This document shows, piece after piece, positions 33,922-42,928 of a stretch of 64,000 nt of DNA. The translations under genes and the position numbers were made by a program. Origin of the DNA: Methylovulum sp. (GTDB lineage Bacteria; Pseudomonadota; Gammaproteobacteria; Methylococcales; Methylomonadaceae); the NCBI RefSeq assembly GCF_028687615.1, contig NZ_JAQTZU010000014.1, forward strand, positions 1 to 64,000, in the 5' to 3' direction. Within the stretch, counting starts at the first letter, position 1; every line of letters starts with the position of its first letter. The notes under the pieces were generated by a model. It was not told where the DNA came from and ran no database searches. It worked only from the letters and a program-made list of their open reading frames with translations.

Positions 33922-33952
33922 CTATCGAAACAAATCATCAGGTGTATAAAGT

Positions 33953-34333
33953 ATGACCCACAAAAAATCATCGTCCCAGAATGACAAACAAAGCCAATTG
34001 GTGATGTCCGCACGGCGCGACCAAGAGCTGCGGGAGCAATCTTATCGCGGTCAGGCCTTAAAAATGTATCCGTGGGTGTGTGGTCGCTGTGCCCGGGAGT
34101 TCACGCATAAAAACTTGGCGGAGTTGACCGTGCATCATAGAAACCATAACCATGATGACAATCCGGCGGATGGCAGCAATTGGGAATTGTTGTGTTTGTA
34201 CTGCCACGATAATGAGCATTCGCGATATGAGGAAACCCGTTTTGCCAGCGTCAAATCCAGCAAGACGGGTGCTCCAGTGGCGACACATAATCCGTTTGCA
34301 GATTTAAAGAGCTTGCTTAACTCCAAAAAATGA
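33953..34333 (+). CDS. yajD: YajD-like HNH nuclease domain protein
   Basis: 126 residues with a treble-clef HNH fold: WVCGRCAREFTHKNLAELTV then HHRNHNHDDNPADGSNWELL CLYCHDNEH. Cys pairs C-x-x-C at both ends bind zinc, and the HH..N..H set is the nuclease core. It matches the YajD family of gammaproteobacteria. Cellular role unknown. Confidence 0.85.
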   Translation: MTHKKSSSQNDKQSQLVMSARRDQELREQSYRGQALKMYPWVCGRCAREFTHKNLAELTVHHRNHNHDDNPADGSNWELLCLYCHDNEHSRYEETRFASVKSSKTGAPVATHNPFADLKSLLNSKK

Positions 34334-34342
34334 AAATTGGCG

Positions 34343-34780
34343 TCAAATCAATGAATCAATGCCGAGATTGGCGAGTACGTCCGCCCGTTCATTGCCTTCG
34401 TCGCCGGAATGGCCTTTGATCCATTTCCATTCGATGGTGTGTGGGTTGCGGGCGGCATCCAGCCGCCGCCAGAGATCATCGTTTTTGACCGGTTTTTTTG
34501 CGGCGGTCAGCCAATTGCGTTTTTTCCAGTCCGGCAGCCATTCGGTAATGCCTTTCAAGACATAGCTGGAATCGCTGTGCAGTTGGACGTTACAAGGTTT
34601 TTTTAACGCTTCCAGCGCTTGTATCGCCGCCATCAATTCCATGCGGTTGTTCGTAGTGCTTTTTTCACCGCCATGCAGTTCTTTAATTTTGCCTTTGTAA
34701 CTCAATAAGGCACCCCAGCCGCCCGGCCCCGGATTGCCCCGGCAGGCACCATCGGTATAGATAATCACACAATCAGTCAT
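34343..34780 (-). CDS. rnhA: Ribonuclease HI
   Basis: 145 residues from ATG 34780. [20 protein letters not shown] gives the first catalytic Asp, [14 protein letters not shown] the Glu, [20 protein letters not shown] the second Asp, and [15 protein letters not shown] the last Asp and the His loop. It degrades RNA in RNA-DNA hybrids. Convergent with the yajD-like gene, 9 bp apart. Confidence 0.95.
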   Translation of the reverse strand: MTDCVIIYTDGACRGNPGPGGWGALLSYKGKIKELHGGEKSTTNNRMELMAAIQALEALKKPCNVQLHSDSSYVLKGITEWLPDWKKRNWLTAAKKPVKNDDLWRRLDAARNPHTIEWKWIKGHSGDEGNERADVLANLGIDSLI

Positions 34781-34996
34781 GGTGGTTTCAGTCAATTCAA
34801 AAATTCCACCCATGTTACGCAGGGACCATGCTTCCTGCAACCTTCATAAGCTTTGCCAGATTTTCTGAGAACACGTTCTGAGAAGCTGGCGTTGCGATGC
34901 AGATGATGTTTATCTTCGGTTGCCCAGCCCTAACTAGCCATTTTTTATGTCATAATGCCGCCTAATTTTCCTTCATTACCTGTACATTTTTTACCC

Positions 34997-37042
34997 ATGT
35001 TGAACAGAAAAATTCTTGTCACCAGCGCGTTGCCTTACGCGAATGGCCCGATTCATTTAGGACATCTGGTCGAATACATCCAAACCGATATTTGGGTGCG
35101 TTTTCAGAAACAGCGCGGTCATCAATGTTATTACGTCTGTGCAGATGACACCCACGGTACACCGATTATGTTGCGGGCTGACAAAGAAGGTATTGCGCCT
35201 GAAGCCTTGATCGCCAAGGTTTGGGAACAACACAACGCCGATTTTAAAGAATTTGGCGTCGCGTTCGACAATTACCACAGCACCCATTCCGATGAAAATA
35301 AAGTGCTGGCTTCTTTGATCTACACCCGTCTGCGGGATGCCGGACATATCAGTTCACGCACGATCACCCAGGCTTATGACCCCGTCAAAAACATGTTTTT
35401 GCCTGACCGTTTCATCAAAGGCGAATGCCCGAAATGCGGTGCGGCGGAGCAATATGGCGATGGTTGCGAAGTGTGCGGGGCGACGTATTCACCGACCGAT
35501 TTGAAAAACCCTGTGTCGGCAATTTCCGGCGAAAAACCCATAGCCAAAGATTCGGTGCATTATTTCTTCGATTTGGCGAATTTCACCGACATGCTTAACG
35601 AATGGACAAACGCCGGGCATTTGCAAGCGGAAGTCAGCAACAAACTTGCCGAATGGTTGGGCGGTGGTTTGCAGCAATGGGACATAAGCCGCGATGCGCC
35701 CTATTTTGGTTTTGAAATTCCTGATGCGCCAGGCAAGTATTTTTATGTCTGGCTGGATGCGCCGATTGGTTACATGGCAAGTTTTAAAAACCTGTGTGAT
35801 AAGCAAGGCCTGGATTTCAACGAGTTCTGGGCCAAGGATAGCGATGCCGAGTTGTACCATTTTATCGGCAAAGACATCATTTATTTCCATGCCCTGTTCT
35901 GGCCGGCGATGCTGCATGGGGCGCATTTGCGGACTCCGAGTGCGATTTTCGCGCACGGTTTTTTAACGGTGAATGGCGAGAAAATGTCCAAATCCCGTGG
36001 CACGTTCATTACCGCACGGACCTATCTGGAACACCTGAATCCTGAATATCTGCGTTATTATTTTGCCGCCAAACTCAGTGCCGGTGTCGATGACATTGAT
36101 TTGAACTTCGATGATTTCAGCCAGCGCGTCAATTCCGATTTAGTCGGCAAAGTGGTCAATATCGCCAGCCGTTGCAGTGGTTTTATCGCCAAGCGTTTTG
36201 CCGGGATGTTGTCGGCTAACTGTTCAGAACCCGCATTATTTGCCGAGTTTATCAACGCCAACGAAACCATTGCCGAGTTTTACGAAACCCGTGAATTTGG
36301 CAAAGCGATGCGTGAGATCATGGCGTTGGCGGATAAGGCCAACCAGTATATCGACGAGAAAAAACCGTGGTTGTTGGCGAAAGCAGAGGGCAAAGAGCAG
36401 GAACTGCATGCCGTTTGTTCTATGGGCCTCAATTTGTTCCGCTTGTTGGCGGTGTATCTGAAACCCGTGATTCCGGTTTTGGCGGGTGAAGCGGAAAGCT
36501 TTTTGAATATTTCGGCCCAAGCTTGGGTTGCCGGGTTGCAGCCCTTGCTGGATCACCAAATCAATGAATTCAAGCCGTTGATGACCCGTGTTGATGCTGA
36601 CAAAATCACGGCGATAGTCGAAGCGTCCAAAGAGAATCTGGAAAAAACCTCGTCGTCAATAGCGGTATCGACACCTGTTGTTAAACAAGCCGCCAAGCAA
36701 TTCGAGCCGATTGCCGACACGATTGAGTTCAACGATTTCGCCAAACTGGATTTGCGTATCGCTAAAATCATTAAAGCCGACCCTGTCGAAGGTTCGGATA
36801 AATTATTGTGCCTGACCGTGGATATTGGCGATGAAACCCGCACGATTTTTTCCGGTATCAAATCGGCGTACCAGCCGGACGATTTGGAAGGGCGTTTGAC
36901 ATTGGTCATTGCCAATCTTGCCCCAAGAAAAATGCGTTTTGGCGTGTCGGAAGGGATGGTGTTGGCGGCAGGGCCTGGGGAGAAGGAAATTTGGTTGCTG
37001 GAGCCAGATGGCGGGGCTATAGCGGGAATGCGGGTCAAATAA
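34997..37042 (+). CDS. metG: Methionyl-tRNA synthetase
   Basis: 681 residues from ATG 34997 (14 extra codons are possible from 34955). Class I signatures: [18 protein letters not shown] (HIGH region) and [11 protein letters not shown] (KMSKS). The zinc knuckle is [21 protein letters not shown]-terminal tRNA-binding OB domain ([20 protein letters not shown] to AGMRVK) is fused, as in E. coli MetG. It charges both initiator and elongator tRNA-Met. Confidence 0.96.
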   Translation: MLNRKILVTSALPYANGPIHLGHLVEYIQTDIWVRFQKQRGHQCYYVCADDTHGTPIMLRADKEGIAPEALIAKVWEQHNADFKEFGVAFDNYHSTHSDENKVLASLIYTRLRDAGHISSRTITQAYDPVKNMFLPDRFIKGECPKCGAAEQYGDGCEVCGATYSPTDLKNPVSAISGEKPIAKDSVHYFFDLANFTDMLNEWTNAGHLQAEVSNKLAEWLGGGLQQWDISRDAPYFGFEIPDAPGKYFYVWLDAPIGYMASFKNLCDKQGLDFNEFWAKDSDAELYHFIGKDIIYFHALFWPAMLHGAHLRTPSAIFAHGFLTVNGEKMSKSRGTFITARTYLEHLNPEYLRYYFAAKLSAGVDDIDLNFDDFSQRVNSDLVGKVVNIASRCSGFIAKRFAGMLSANCSEPALFAEFINANETIAEFYETREFGKAMREIMALADKANQYIDEKKPWLLAKAEGKEQELHAVCSMGLNLFRLLAVYLKPVIPVLAGEAESFLNISAQAWVAGLQPLLDHQINEFKPLMTRVDADKITAIVEASKENLEKTSSSIAVSTPVVKQAAKQFEPIADTIEFNDFAKLDLRIAKIIKADPVEGSDKLLCLTVDIGDETRTIFSGIKSAYQPDDLEGRLTLVIANLAPRKMRFGVSEGMVLAAGPGEKEIWLLEPDGGAIAGMRVK

Positions 37043-37144
37043 TTTTGCTGGTTTCCAACAGGCGTACCCCTTCAGTGCGGCAGGGATGGGGGTTGTTCGC
37101 ATTATGAATTAGAACGGCTACATCACCACCAATAACAACTTTTT

Positions 37145-37180
37145 GAAAAAAAGTCCAAGGCTATCTCGATTGCCTTGGAC
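37145..37180 (-). terminator. Terminator of the small exported protein gene
   Basis: On the minus strand GTCCAAGGC, a 10-nt loop, GCCTTGGAC and a TTTTTTT run follow the stop of the gene at 37211-37543. Confidence 0.85.
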
Positions 37181-37210
37181 CTTCATTAAAAGCCCTTTCA
37201 GGCACTTAAT

Positions 37211-37543
37211 TTATAGTGATTTGTACAACACTAAAGCTTTATTCAATTCTTCAGCCGCTTTTTTGACATCGCCTTTGTTTGACTGGATTTGTCCTTGAAT
37301 GACGCTAGCGTTGGCTTTTTTAACAATGTCGTCATGACCAGAGATTTTTTCTGATGCGGAACGAGCTGCTTTTAAATGCAAACGGGCGGCAGAAAAATCA
37401 CTTTTGTTGACTTCTTCCAAGGCTTTTTCAACATGCACAATCGTTTCGGAAACGCTTGCATCTTCTGCTAAGGCAACAGTGCTGACAGCACCTAAAGAGA
37501 TAGCCATTAAGAAAGTTAGCATAGTTTTTTTGATGATATTCAT
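37211..37543 (-). CDS. Small periplasmic helical protein, unknown function
   Basis: 110 residues. Signal peptide (KKTMLTFLMAISLGAVSTVA) with cleavage after TVALA, then an all-helical mature part of about 84 residues with repeats in the style HVEKALEEVNKSDFSAARLH and AAEELNKALVLYK, like a single tetratricopeptide pair. It recalls small periplasmic proteins such as SmbP in size only; it lacks their His content. It has its own terminator and stands alone. Confidence 0.7.
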   Translation of the reverse strand: MNIIKKTMLTFLMAISLGAVSTVALAEDASVSETIVHVEKALEEVNKSDFSAARLHLKAARSASEKISGHDDIVKKANASVIQGQIQSNKGDVKKAAEELNKALVLYKSL

Positions 37544-37682
37544 AAAATTTGAAAAGCCTTTAGTGGGTTATTGGGGAATTTGGACATCAATGTCGGTAAA
37601 TCTATAGTATGTCCAGCCCCTATCATATCGCATTAGTTGCTTTCATATCTGACTGTTTTGGTTTTAAAATAACTGGGGTAAA

Positions 37683-37741
37683 TAACTGGGGTCAGAGTAA
37701 GTTTAAATCCTGTCATTTTAATCTTACTCGACCCCAGTTAT
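37683..37741. repeat. 59-bp GGGGTCAGAGTAAG palindrome, copy 1
   Basis: TAACTGGGGTCAGAGTAAG at the left and CTTACTCGACCCCAGTTA at the right, 59 bp in all; a partial tandem left end (AATAACTGGGGTA) precedes it. Copies of the same length are at 38517-38575 and 39758-39816. Confidence 0.88.
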
Positions 37742-37830
37742 TTATTTGTATTTATTTGAAAATGTAGTAAATATTATTTTTCTATAATTGCAGTTACAAT
37801 AAGCCAACTCTTGATAAAACCTAATTAATT

Positions 37831-38193
37831 ATGGCTACATTAACCTTTGACACCCATGAATTCGTTACCGAACTTAAGCAGGCGGGGTTGACTGAACCGC
37901 AAGCTGAAGCCATAACACGGCTTCATCAACAAGCCACATCTGCCCTTGTCGATTACGTCAAGCACGAACATAATCTTGATAACGTCGTCACTAATAAAGA
38001 TTTGGATGCAAGGATTAAGGAAACGGAACTTAAAATTGAACTGGTCCGTTCTGAATTGAAACGTGATATTGAAATGGTCAGGCGTGAAATACAAGAAACT
38101 AAAGCTGACCTAATACGTTGGGTTGTCGGTGTCGGTCTTTTGCAGATAACCATTATTACCGCGCTTTTGTTACGTCTTACGGGTAAGTTTTAA
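37831..38193 (+). CDS. DUF1640-like coiled-coil membrane protein
   Basis: 120 residues. LTFDTHEFVTELKQAGLTEPQAEAITRLHQ is the conserved start of DUF1640/CCDC90-like proteins, followed by a coiled coil (ARIKETELKIELVRSELKRD) and a C-terminal membrane helix (VVGVGLLQITIITALLLRL). Such proteins are frequent in multiple copies in proteobacteria and have no firm role; distant eukaryotic kin belong to the mitochondrial uniporter regulator family. Confidence 0.8.
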   Translation: MATLTFDTHEFVTELKQAGLTEPQAEAITRLHQQATSALVDYVKHEHNLDNVVTNKDLDARIKETELKIELVRSELKRDIEMVRREIQETKADLIRWVVGVGLLQITIITALLLRLTGKF

Positions 38194-38194
38194 T

Positions 38195-38506
38195 TTAATC
38201 TTGATAAGTAAGTATGAATTGCTTCCATGCTCTAACGTGTGTGTTGATGCAGTCCATTTTTTCCTTTTCGTTTTCTGGGGTAAAGCATTTGCTGGGTTTT
38301 TGGTAAAATGCTTTAAAAGCTTGATCTCTTTTCATTTTTGCCGCTTCTTTTTTCCAGTCTATTTCCTGTGGCTCATTGATCTGGTTTTCTTTGAATATTT
38401 TCCTTTCTATTTTTGCGAATTCTCCTTTTTTTATCTGTCCTTTTTCCTCAAATCCTCTGGCTATAGTCCCTATGCCTTCGTGAACTACATATTTCTGGAT
38501 TTCCAT
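38195..38506 (-). CDS. Small charged hypothetical protein
   Basis: 103 residues, Lys- and Glu-rich, with KAFYQKPSKCFTPENEKEKM and a second Cys in MDCINTHVRAWKQF. The two cysteines in a helical tail resemble small periplasmic or cytosolic CX-type hypotheticals, but there is no signal peptide from this start. Convergent with the DUF1640 gene (1 bp apart). A 59-bp palindrome lies directly upstream. Coding status is uncertain. Confidence 0.45.
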   Translation of the reverse strand: MEIQKYVVHEGIGTIARGFEEKGQIKKGEFAKIERKIFKENQINEPQEIDWKKEAAKMKRDQAFKAFYQKPSKCFTPENEKEKMDCINTHVRAWKQFILTYQD

Positions 38507-38516
38507 TACTTCTGCA

Positions 38517-38575
38517 TAACTGGGGTCAGAGTAAGCTTAAATCCTGCCATTTTAATATTACTCTGACCCCAGTTA
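38517..38575. repeat. 59-bp palindrome, copy 2
   Basis: Same arms as 37683-37741, followed at once by a second right arm (38580-38600, ATTACTCTGACCCCAGTTA) and a short CCCAGTTATTC echo. It separates the hypothetical gene from the HxlR regulator's 3' end. Confidence 0.88.
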
Positions 38576-38613
38576 TTCTTAATATTACTCTGACCCCAGT
38601 TATTCCCAGTTAT

Positions 38614-39045
38614 TCAGGTAATGCCGTTAGAACCCAAACTCGATGTATCCGTACTGTCGTACATGGTCTGAGCTTTCAGTACTTCTTCGATATGGGTCTC
38701 TGACCATACACGGATAGCATCGAGCAGTGAGACCAAGGTGCGTCCAAGCGGAGTAAGCGAATATTCTACCTTCGGCGGCACAGAGGGATAGATGGTTCTT
38801 GTGACCAGACCGTCACGCTCAAGCCCACGAAGCGTTTGCGTCAGCATCTTTTGGGATACCCCGCCGATCTCGCGCCGTAAAGTGCTGAAGCGCTTGGTTC
38901 CGCCTTCCAGCGAACTAACGACCAGGACAGTCCATTTGTCGGCAATCCTGTTTAGCACCAGGCGTGTCGGACACTGAGCGTCATAGACGTTCCAGACTTG
39001 TGCTTGTTTTGATGGTGACGGCTTCATTGTTCCCATAGTATCCAT
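38614..39045 (-). CDS. HxlR family transcriptional regulator
   Basis: 143 residues, a MarR-like winged helix. CPTRLVLNRIADKWTVLVVS, LEGGTKRFSTLRREIGGVSQKML and TLRGLERDGLVTRTIYPSVP with VEYSLTPLG are the HxlR signature. It is divergent from the SnoaL-like gene, and the intergenic region carries TAGGTACCTA (39046-39055) and a nearby TTTAGGTGCC, candidate operator half sites. It probably controls the divergent gene and itself. The ligand is unknown. Confidence 0.9.
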   Translation of the reverse strand: MDTMGTMKPSPSKQAQVWNVYDAQCPTRLVLNRIADKWTVLVVSSLEGGTKRFSTLRREIGGVSQKMLTQTLRGLERDGLVTRTIYPSVPPKVEYSLTPLGRTLVSLLDAIRVWSETHIEEVLKAQTMYDSTDTSSLGSNGIT

Positions 39046-39073
39046 TAGGTACCTATATATCGTTTAGGTGCCT
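39046..39073. promoter_or_regulatory. Candidate HxlR operator
   Basis: The palindrome TAGGTACCTA, then after 8 bases TTTAGGTGCC, lies immediately before the HxlR start in the region shared with the divergent SnoaL-like gene. Two spaced half sites of this kind are typical for HxlR-family repressors. Inferred. Confidence 0.4.
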
Positions 39074-39165
39074 TCTTCCAAATAGTAACCATTTTTTATA
39101 TAGTGTGCAACGCTGATTGTGTACTACCAACCAATCGCGATCAGCATCTTAATCAAGGAGGTCAC

Positions 39166-39651
39166 ATGAAATTATTACGCAAGACTATTACAGCCCTACT
39201 TTCTGCTTTTTTACTTACTACCGGAGATAATGCAATGGCTCAAGACACATTACAGGAAAACAAGCAATTACTGGCGAACTTCGGTGCAGAAGTCTTCGGC
39301 AAGAAGGAGCTATCAAACCTGCATAGCTACATGCACGAAGGCTACATCCAGCACAATCCACTTGTTCCGCAAGGCTTGGTGGGATTCAAGCAGTTCTTTG
39401 CCGATTGGTTTAACGCTGTACCAGACTGGAATTACAGTCTTACCAAGATTGTGGCGGAAGGCGATACCGTTTGGGCTTATGGAACGTATTCAGGCACCCA
39501 GCAAGGGGATTGGCTGGGAATCCCCGCCACCAACAAAAGTTACAGCATTGCCGCAGTGGACATTTTCCGTATTCAGGACGGCAAATTCGCCGAACATTGG
39601 GACGTCATAGATGTCTACGGGCTTTTCAAGCAACTCGGCGTCATCAAATAG
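39166..39651 (+). CDS. Exported SnoaL-like (NTF2-fold) protein
   Basis: 161 residues from ATG 39166, with an excellent AAGGAGGT 5 bases before. Signal peptide (LRKTITALLSAFLLTTGDNA, cleavage near AMAQ). The mature part is a SnoaL-type NTF2 fold: YMHEGYIQHNPLVPQG, FADWFNAVPDWNYSLTKIVA, DTVWAYGTYSGT and FRIQDGKFAEHWDVID. Family members bind or isomerise small hydrophobic molecules. Paired with the divergent HxlR regulator, it suggests a small inducible detoxification unit. Confidence 0.85.
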   Translation: MKLLRKTITALLSAFLLTTGDNAMAQDTLQENKQLLANFGAEVFGKKELSNLHSYMHEGYIQHNPLVPQGLVGFKQFFADWFNAVPDWNYSLTKIVAEGDTVWAYGTYSGTQQGDWLGIPATNKSYSIAAVDIFRIQDGKFAEHWDVIDVYGLFKQLGVIK

Positions 39652-39757
39652 CGTAAAGCGTTTGGTTGATAATTGGGTCGCTTAGAGGCATGAAGGCGCA
39701 TCTGAGCGTTCCCAATTGGGTTCTAACGTTACGGTAAGGGGCGCGCCGCCTACAGCA

Positions 39758-39816
39758 TAACTGGGGTCAGAGTAAGCTTAAATCTTGCCATTTTAAGCTT
39801 ACTCTGACCCCAGTTA
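39758..39816. repeat. 59-bp palindrome, copy 3
   Basis: The best-preserved copy: the left arm (GGGGTCAGAGTAAGCTTAAA) and right arm are complementary over about 25 bp. Shortened echoes (ACCCCAGTTACTCCCAGTTACT) follow at 39818-39840. Confidence 0.9.
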
Positions 39817-39933
39817 CTACCCCAGTTACTCCCAGTTACTCAGACCGGGATCAGGATTAGATGACATTGCTTTGCTTAACTCAGCAGCTATGTGTACTAT
39901 GCCCGCTTTAAAGCCAACACCGACCCTTTGTTT

Positions 39934-40554
39934 ATGAAAGCAAATAGCGAAACCATTAAAAAACGCTATGACCGCATAGCCCCGTATTTTGAAGTGTTTG
40001 AAGCCATTGTCGAAGGCTTGTTTTTTAAAAAATGGCGTAAGAAACTCTGGGAACGGGTAGAGGGTTACCATATTCTGGAAGTTGGTGTCGGTACGGGGAA
40101 GAACTTCGCGTATTACCCAGGTTATGCGCGTATCACTGCGATAGATTTTAGTCCAGGTATGCTCCAACAGGCCGCTATCCAGAAGGAGCGCAAAAAAGTC
40201 GTGGTAGATTTGGAATTGATGGACGTACAATCTTTGTATTTCGCCGATAACAGTTTCGACACTGTCATCGCCACGTTTGTGTTCTGTTCCGTGCCTATGC
40301 CGTTAAAAGGTCTGAAGGAATTGCACCGGGTATGCAAACCGGGTGGGCAGGTGTTGTTATTGGAACATGTGTTAAGCTCAAAACCACCGATAGCCTGGCT
40401 GATGAAACGCTTGAACCCGCTGGTATTGCGTCTATTTGGCGCGAACATTGACCGCAATACCGTCAAAAATGTCAAAGCCTGTCCGTTTGTATCGGTGCGG
40501 GTGGATGAGGAAAGCGGGGATATGCTTAAACTGATTGAAGCCAGAAAATGGTAG
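39934..40554 (+). CDS. Class I SAM-dependent methyltransferase (UbiE/PmtA-like)
   Basis: 206 residues from ATG 39934 (14 more codons possible upstream). ETIKKRYDRIAPYFEVFEAI, then motif I ILEVGVGTGKNFAYYP, ITAIDFSPGMLQQA (acidic loop), DNSFDTVIATFVFCSVPMPL and VCKPGGQVLLLEHV. The arrangement is like UbiE and phospholipid N-methyltransferases. The acceptor is not known. The end of the 59-bp repeat cluster overlaps its upstream region. Confidence 0.85.
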   Translation: MKANSETIKKRYDRIAPYFEVFEAIVEGLFFKKWRKKLWERVEGYHILEVGVGTGKNFAYYPGYARITAIDFSPGMLQQAAIQKERKKVVVDLELMDVQSLYFADNSFDTVIATFVFCSVPMPLKGLKELHRVCKPGGQVLLLEHVLSSKPPIAWLMKRLNPLVLRLFGANIDRNTVKNVKACPFVSVRVDEESGDMLKLIEARKW

Positions 40555-40587
40555 TCCGACAGGCTCTGCTAGCTGCTAGTGTGGGGA

Positions 40588-40660
40588 ATTTCATACTACA
40601 ACGCTCCAGCGTTGCATGACGTGACGCTGGGGCGTCAATAGCTGCATTCCCACAAAGCGT
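40588..40660. repeat. GCTCCAGCGT palindrome
   Basis: ACGCTCCAGCGT and ACGCTGGGGCGT form a near-perfect hairpin, bounded further out by TGTGGGGAAT and ATTCCCACA. Another nested palindrome, just upstream of the 197-bp element. Confidence 0.55.
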
Positions 40661-40681
40661 GGGAACGATGCCCAACCATTA

Positions 40682-40878
40682 TAGAAGTTACGCATTGACA
40701 GCGATAAATATATAAAAATCATGTGGTTTTTATGTGAGGCTACATCAATGGGTAATTTAAAAGAAATCTTTAAATTAAAATTCTCAACAATACCTTAATT
40801 TTAAAAGGTAAAAATTTTTATATGACCTCGCATTGGCAGGGTTTTTAAAAAATCCCCGCTGTCAATGCGTAACTTCTA
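40682..40878. mobile_element. 197-bp MITE-like element with 22-bp perfect ends
   Basis: The terminal inverted repeats 40682-40703 and 40857-40878 are perfectly complementary over 22 bp (TAGAAGTTACGCATTGACAG... at the left). Both ends carry TA outside GAAG/CTTC, as expected if TA is the duplicated target of an IS630/mariner-like transposase. The AT-rich interior has no coding capacity. Together with the palindrome at 40588 it fills the first half of the 737-bp gap before tonB. Confidence 0.82.
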
Positions 40879-41111
40879 CATGATTGCCTAGTAAACTTTC
40901 ATCCCCCCGCTCCGACAAAAAATATCTCCCTCTCATGTATCGCATCTAGCGTGGAACCAGCCAATCCCAGGTGTTTCTGGCGAAACAGTGGACAACCAGC
41001 TTGTTGCTGAAAATACAGGCTGCGGTTTGGCTGGAATTCTTATAAATATCCAGATTTGCTAAACCCTATTGTCACCAAGGCTATTTTACAACGCAAGCAA
41101 TTGTTTTTATG

Positions 41112-41139
41112 ATGTATTTTTATCTATAGAAAAATACAT
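41112..41139. promoter_or_regulatory. 10-bp inverted repeat upstream of tonB
   Basis: ATGTATTTTT (41112-41121), 8-nt spacer, AAAAATACAT (41130-41139), perfect, 152 bp before the tonB start. The remaining sequence 40879-41291 is AT-rich non-coding DNA and probably holds the operon promoter. No Fur box was recognised. Confidence 0.4.
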
Positions 41140-41291
41140 AAAGAATCCCCTGTTGATTTTAATTAATGGCATGTCTTATGCTTAAGGTATATTGAAGCCA
41201 ATGGAAAATAGTCCAAGTGTTTGGTGGATAATGATTTTCTAGCCAATTAATGATTGATGCCGATTGCGTATCTGATGGAATGGGGTGAGCC

Positions 41292-42155
41292 ATGAACAGA
41301 CCATTATTAAACTTCCAACTTGTTGAGGCGGATACAAAACCGCCTAGCCAAAGTAATACGGCGAAAGTCTTCCCTTTTAAACCGGCGGCCAGTGAACTGG
41401 CGACCGGCCTATTACCGTCAACGGCAGGTACTTTTGTTTTGGGGCATTTAAAAAACGCTACGGAGCAAAGTGACAGGAAGTTGTTGGATTATTTGATCAT
41501 CGGGGCTTTGGCGTTGTGGGTACATGCCAGCTTGGTCGGTCATTTAGACAAAAACATGTTCGCCCAAGAACCGCTAATCGAACCGGTAAAAGTGCCGCCA
41601 AAAGTGGAGATAACCTTGGTCAAGCCGCAACCCAAGCCGATTATCCAACCGCCACCTCCACCGCCGCCACCAAAAGCCCAGACGCCACCTAAGCCACCTG
41701 TGCCCAAGGCGGTACCACTGAAGCCCAAACCTAAGCCTAAGCTCCAGCCGAAACCGATGCCACAGCTTGCCCCGCCACCTTTGCCCCGGCCCGTCTCCAC
41801 GGTTGAAAGCAAAGGGCCAGTGGTGCCAGTACCTCCTGTAGCCCAAGCTGCGCCGCCTGTGGTGGAGAAAGTGACAGAACCCAAAGCCGGGGCCGCCTAT
41901 TTGCATAACCCGTCGCCAGAATATCCCGAAGCGGCGATGGACAGAGGGCTGGAAGGCAAGGTGCTGATGAAGGTGCATGTGCAGCCAAATGGCAAGCCCG
42001 ACACTGTCAACGTCACCAAATCCAGCGGTTATTCGATACTGGACGATGCCGCCGTGCGCACCGTCAAACAATGGTCTTTTGTGCCCGCCATGCGCGGCAA
42101 AACGCCAATTGCCGGTTGGGTGACCGTACCCATCACTTTTAATTTACAAAACTGA
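41292..42155 (+). CDS. tonB: Energy transducer TonB
   Basis: 287 residues. An unusual 70-residue cytoplasmic lead precedes one membrane helix (LLDYLIIGALALWVHASLVG); then comes a Pro/Lys-rich spacer (VKPQPKPIIQPPPPPPPPKA and more), and the C-terminal TonB domain with NPSPEYPEAAMDRGLEGKVL and VRTVKQWSFVPA. It transmits proton-motive force to outer membrane receptors. It heads a tonB-exbB-exbD-receptor operon with 8-bp and overlapping junctions. Confidence 0.93.
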   Translation: MNRPLLNFQLVEADTKPPSQSNTAKVFPFKPAASELATGLLPSTAGTFVLGHLKNATEQSDRKLLDYLIIGALALWVHASLVGHLDKNMFAQEPLIEPVKVPPKVEITLVKPQPKPIIQPPPPPPPPKAQTPPKPPVPKAVPLKPKPKPKLQPKPMPQLAPPPLPRPVSTVESKGPVVPVPPVAQAAPPVVEKVTEPKAGAAYLHNPSPEYPEAAMDRGLEGKVLMKVHVQPNGKPDTVNVTKSSGYSILDDAAVRTVKQWSFVPAMRGKTPIAGWVTVPITFNLQN

Positions 42156-42163
42156 GGCCCTTC

Positions 42164-42928
42164 ATGTCAGATATAGCATCCACCGCCATTGTCGATGGCA
42201 CCCTTTATGTCCTGGTCGGGTTTTCCGTGGCGACGTGGACTTTGATTCTTATCAAAGGCATACAGCATCTACGCATTGCCCATTACAACCGCCTTTTTAA
42301 CAAACAATTTTGGAGTGCGGCGGATTTGCAAGTGGCTTCCGAGTTGAAAATTTACCAAGGCCCGATTGCACGGGTCGCCCAGGCGGGGTTCACCACGTTG
42401 GTGGAAACTGAAACGGGGACTTCAACCCATGACCTTGAGCACACCGGAGACCGCCAAGAATTGCTGGATCGGCGTTTACGCCAGCAAATGCAGAAAGAAC
42501 GCGGTGCTGTGGAAAGCGGCTTGGCGATTCTTGCCACGGTAGGCAGCGTTTCGCCCTTCGTCGGTCTGTTCGGCACGGTGTGGGGGATTATGGGCGCGTT
42601 GACCAGCATCAGCAAAAGCGGCTCGGCAAGTTTGGAAGTGGTCGCCGGCCCCATCGGTGAAGCCTTGATCGCCACCGCCGTCGGTATCGCAGTCGCCGTA
42701 CCCGCCGTTATCGCCTACAACTTTTTTATCCGCCGGAACAAAGTCGTGTGGGCCTTACTGGATGATTTTGCGATTGATTTCGTGCATCTGGCTTTAAAAA
42801 CCTCGTTCATCATCAAACGTCCGGCCCCCAAATTGGCGGCGACTTCACGGCTAGGCGAAGCGGGCGGCAGGGAACAAATTTCTAAACTTGAACAAGAAGA
42901 ACTGCATGCGAAAGGGGCGCAAATCTAA
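42164..42928 (+). CDS. exbB: ExbB/TolQ/MotA family proton channel protein
   Basis: 254 residues with three membrane segments: near residues 8-30 (DGTLYVLVGFSVATWTLIL), a central pair from GLAILATVGSVSPFVGLFGT VWGIM, and IGEALIATAVGIAVAVPAVI AYNFF. The Thr-Val-Gly and Pro-Phe-Val-Gly residues line the proton path with ExbD Asp. Ends at the ATG of exbD (42928). Confidence 0.93.
   Translation: MSDIASTAIVDGTLYVLVGFSVATWTLILIKGIQHLRIAHYNRLFNKQFWSAADLQVASELKIYQGPIARVAQAGFTTLVETETGTSTHDLEHTGDRQELLDRRLRQQMQKERGAVESGLAILATVGSVSPFVGLFGTVWGIMGALTSISKSGSASLEVVAGPIGEALIATAVGIAVAVPAVIAYNFFIRRNKVVWALLDDFAIDFVHLALKTSFIIKRPAPKLAATSRLGEAGGREQISKLEQEELHAKGAQI

Noticed and set aside
40879-41291. Riboswitch or Fur box upstream of the tonB operon
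   Set aside because: No cobalamin-riboswitch B12 box and no convincing GATAATGATAATCATTATC-like match was found; only a 10-bp AT-rich inverted repeat stands out.
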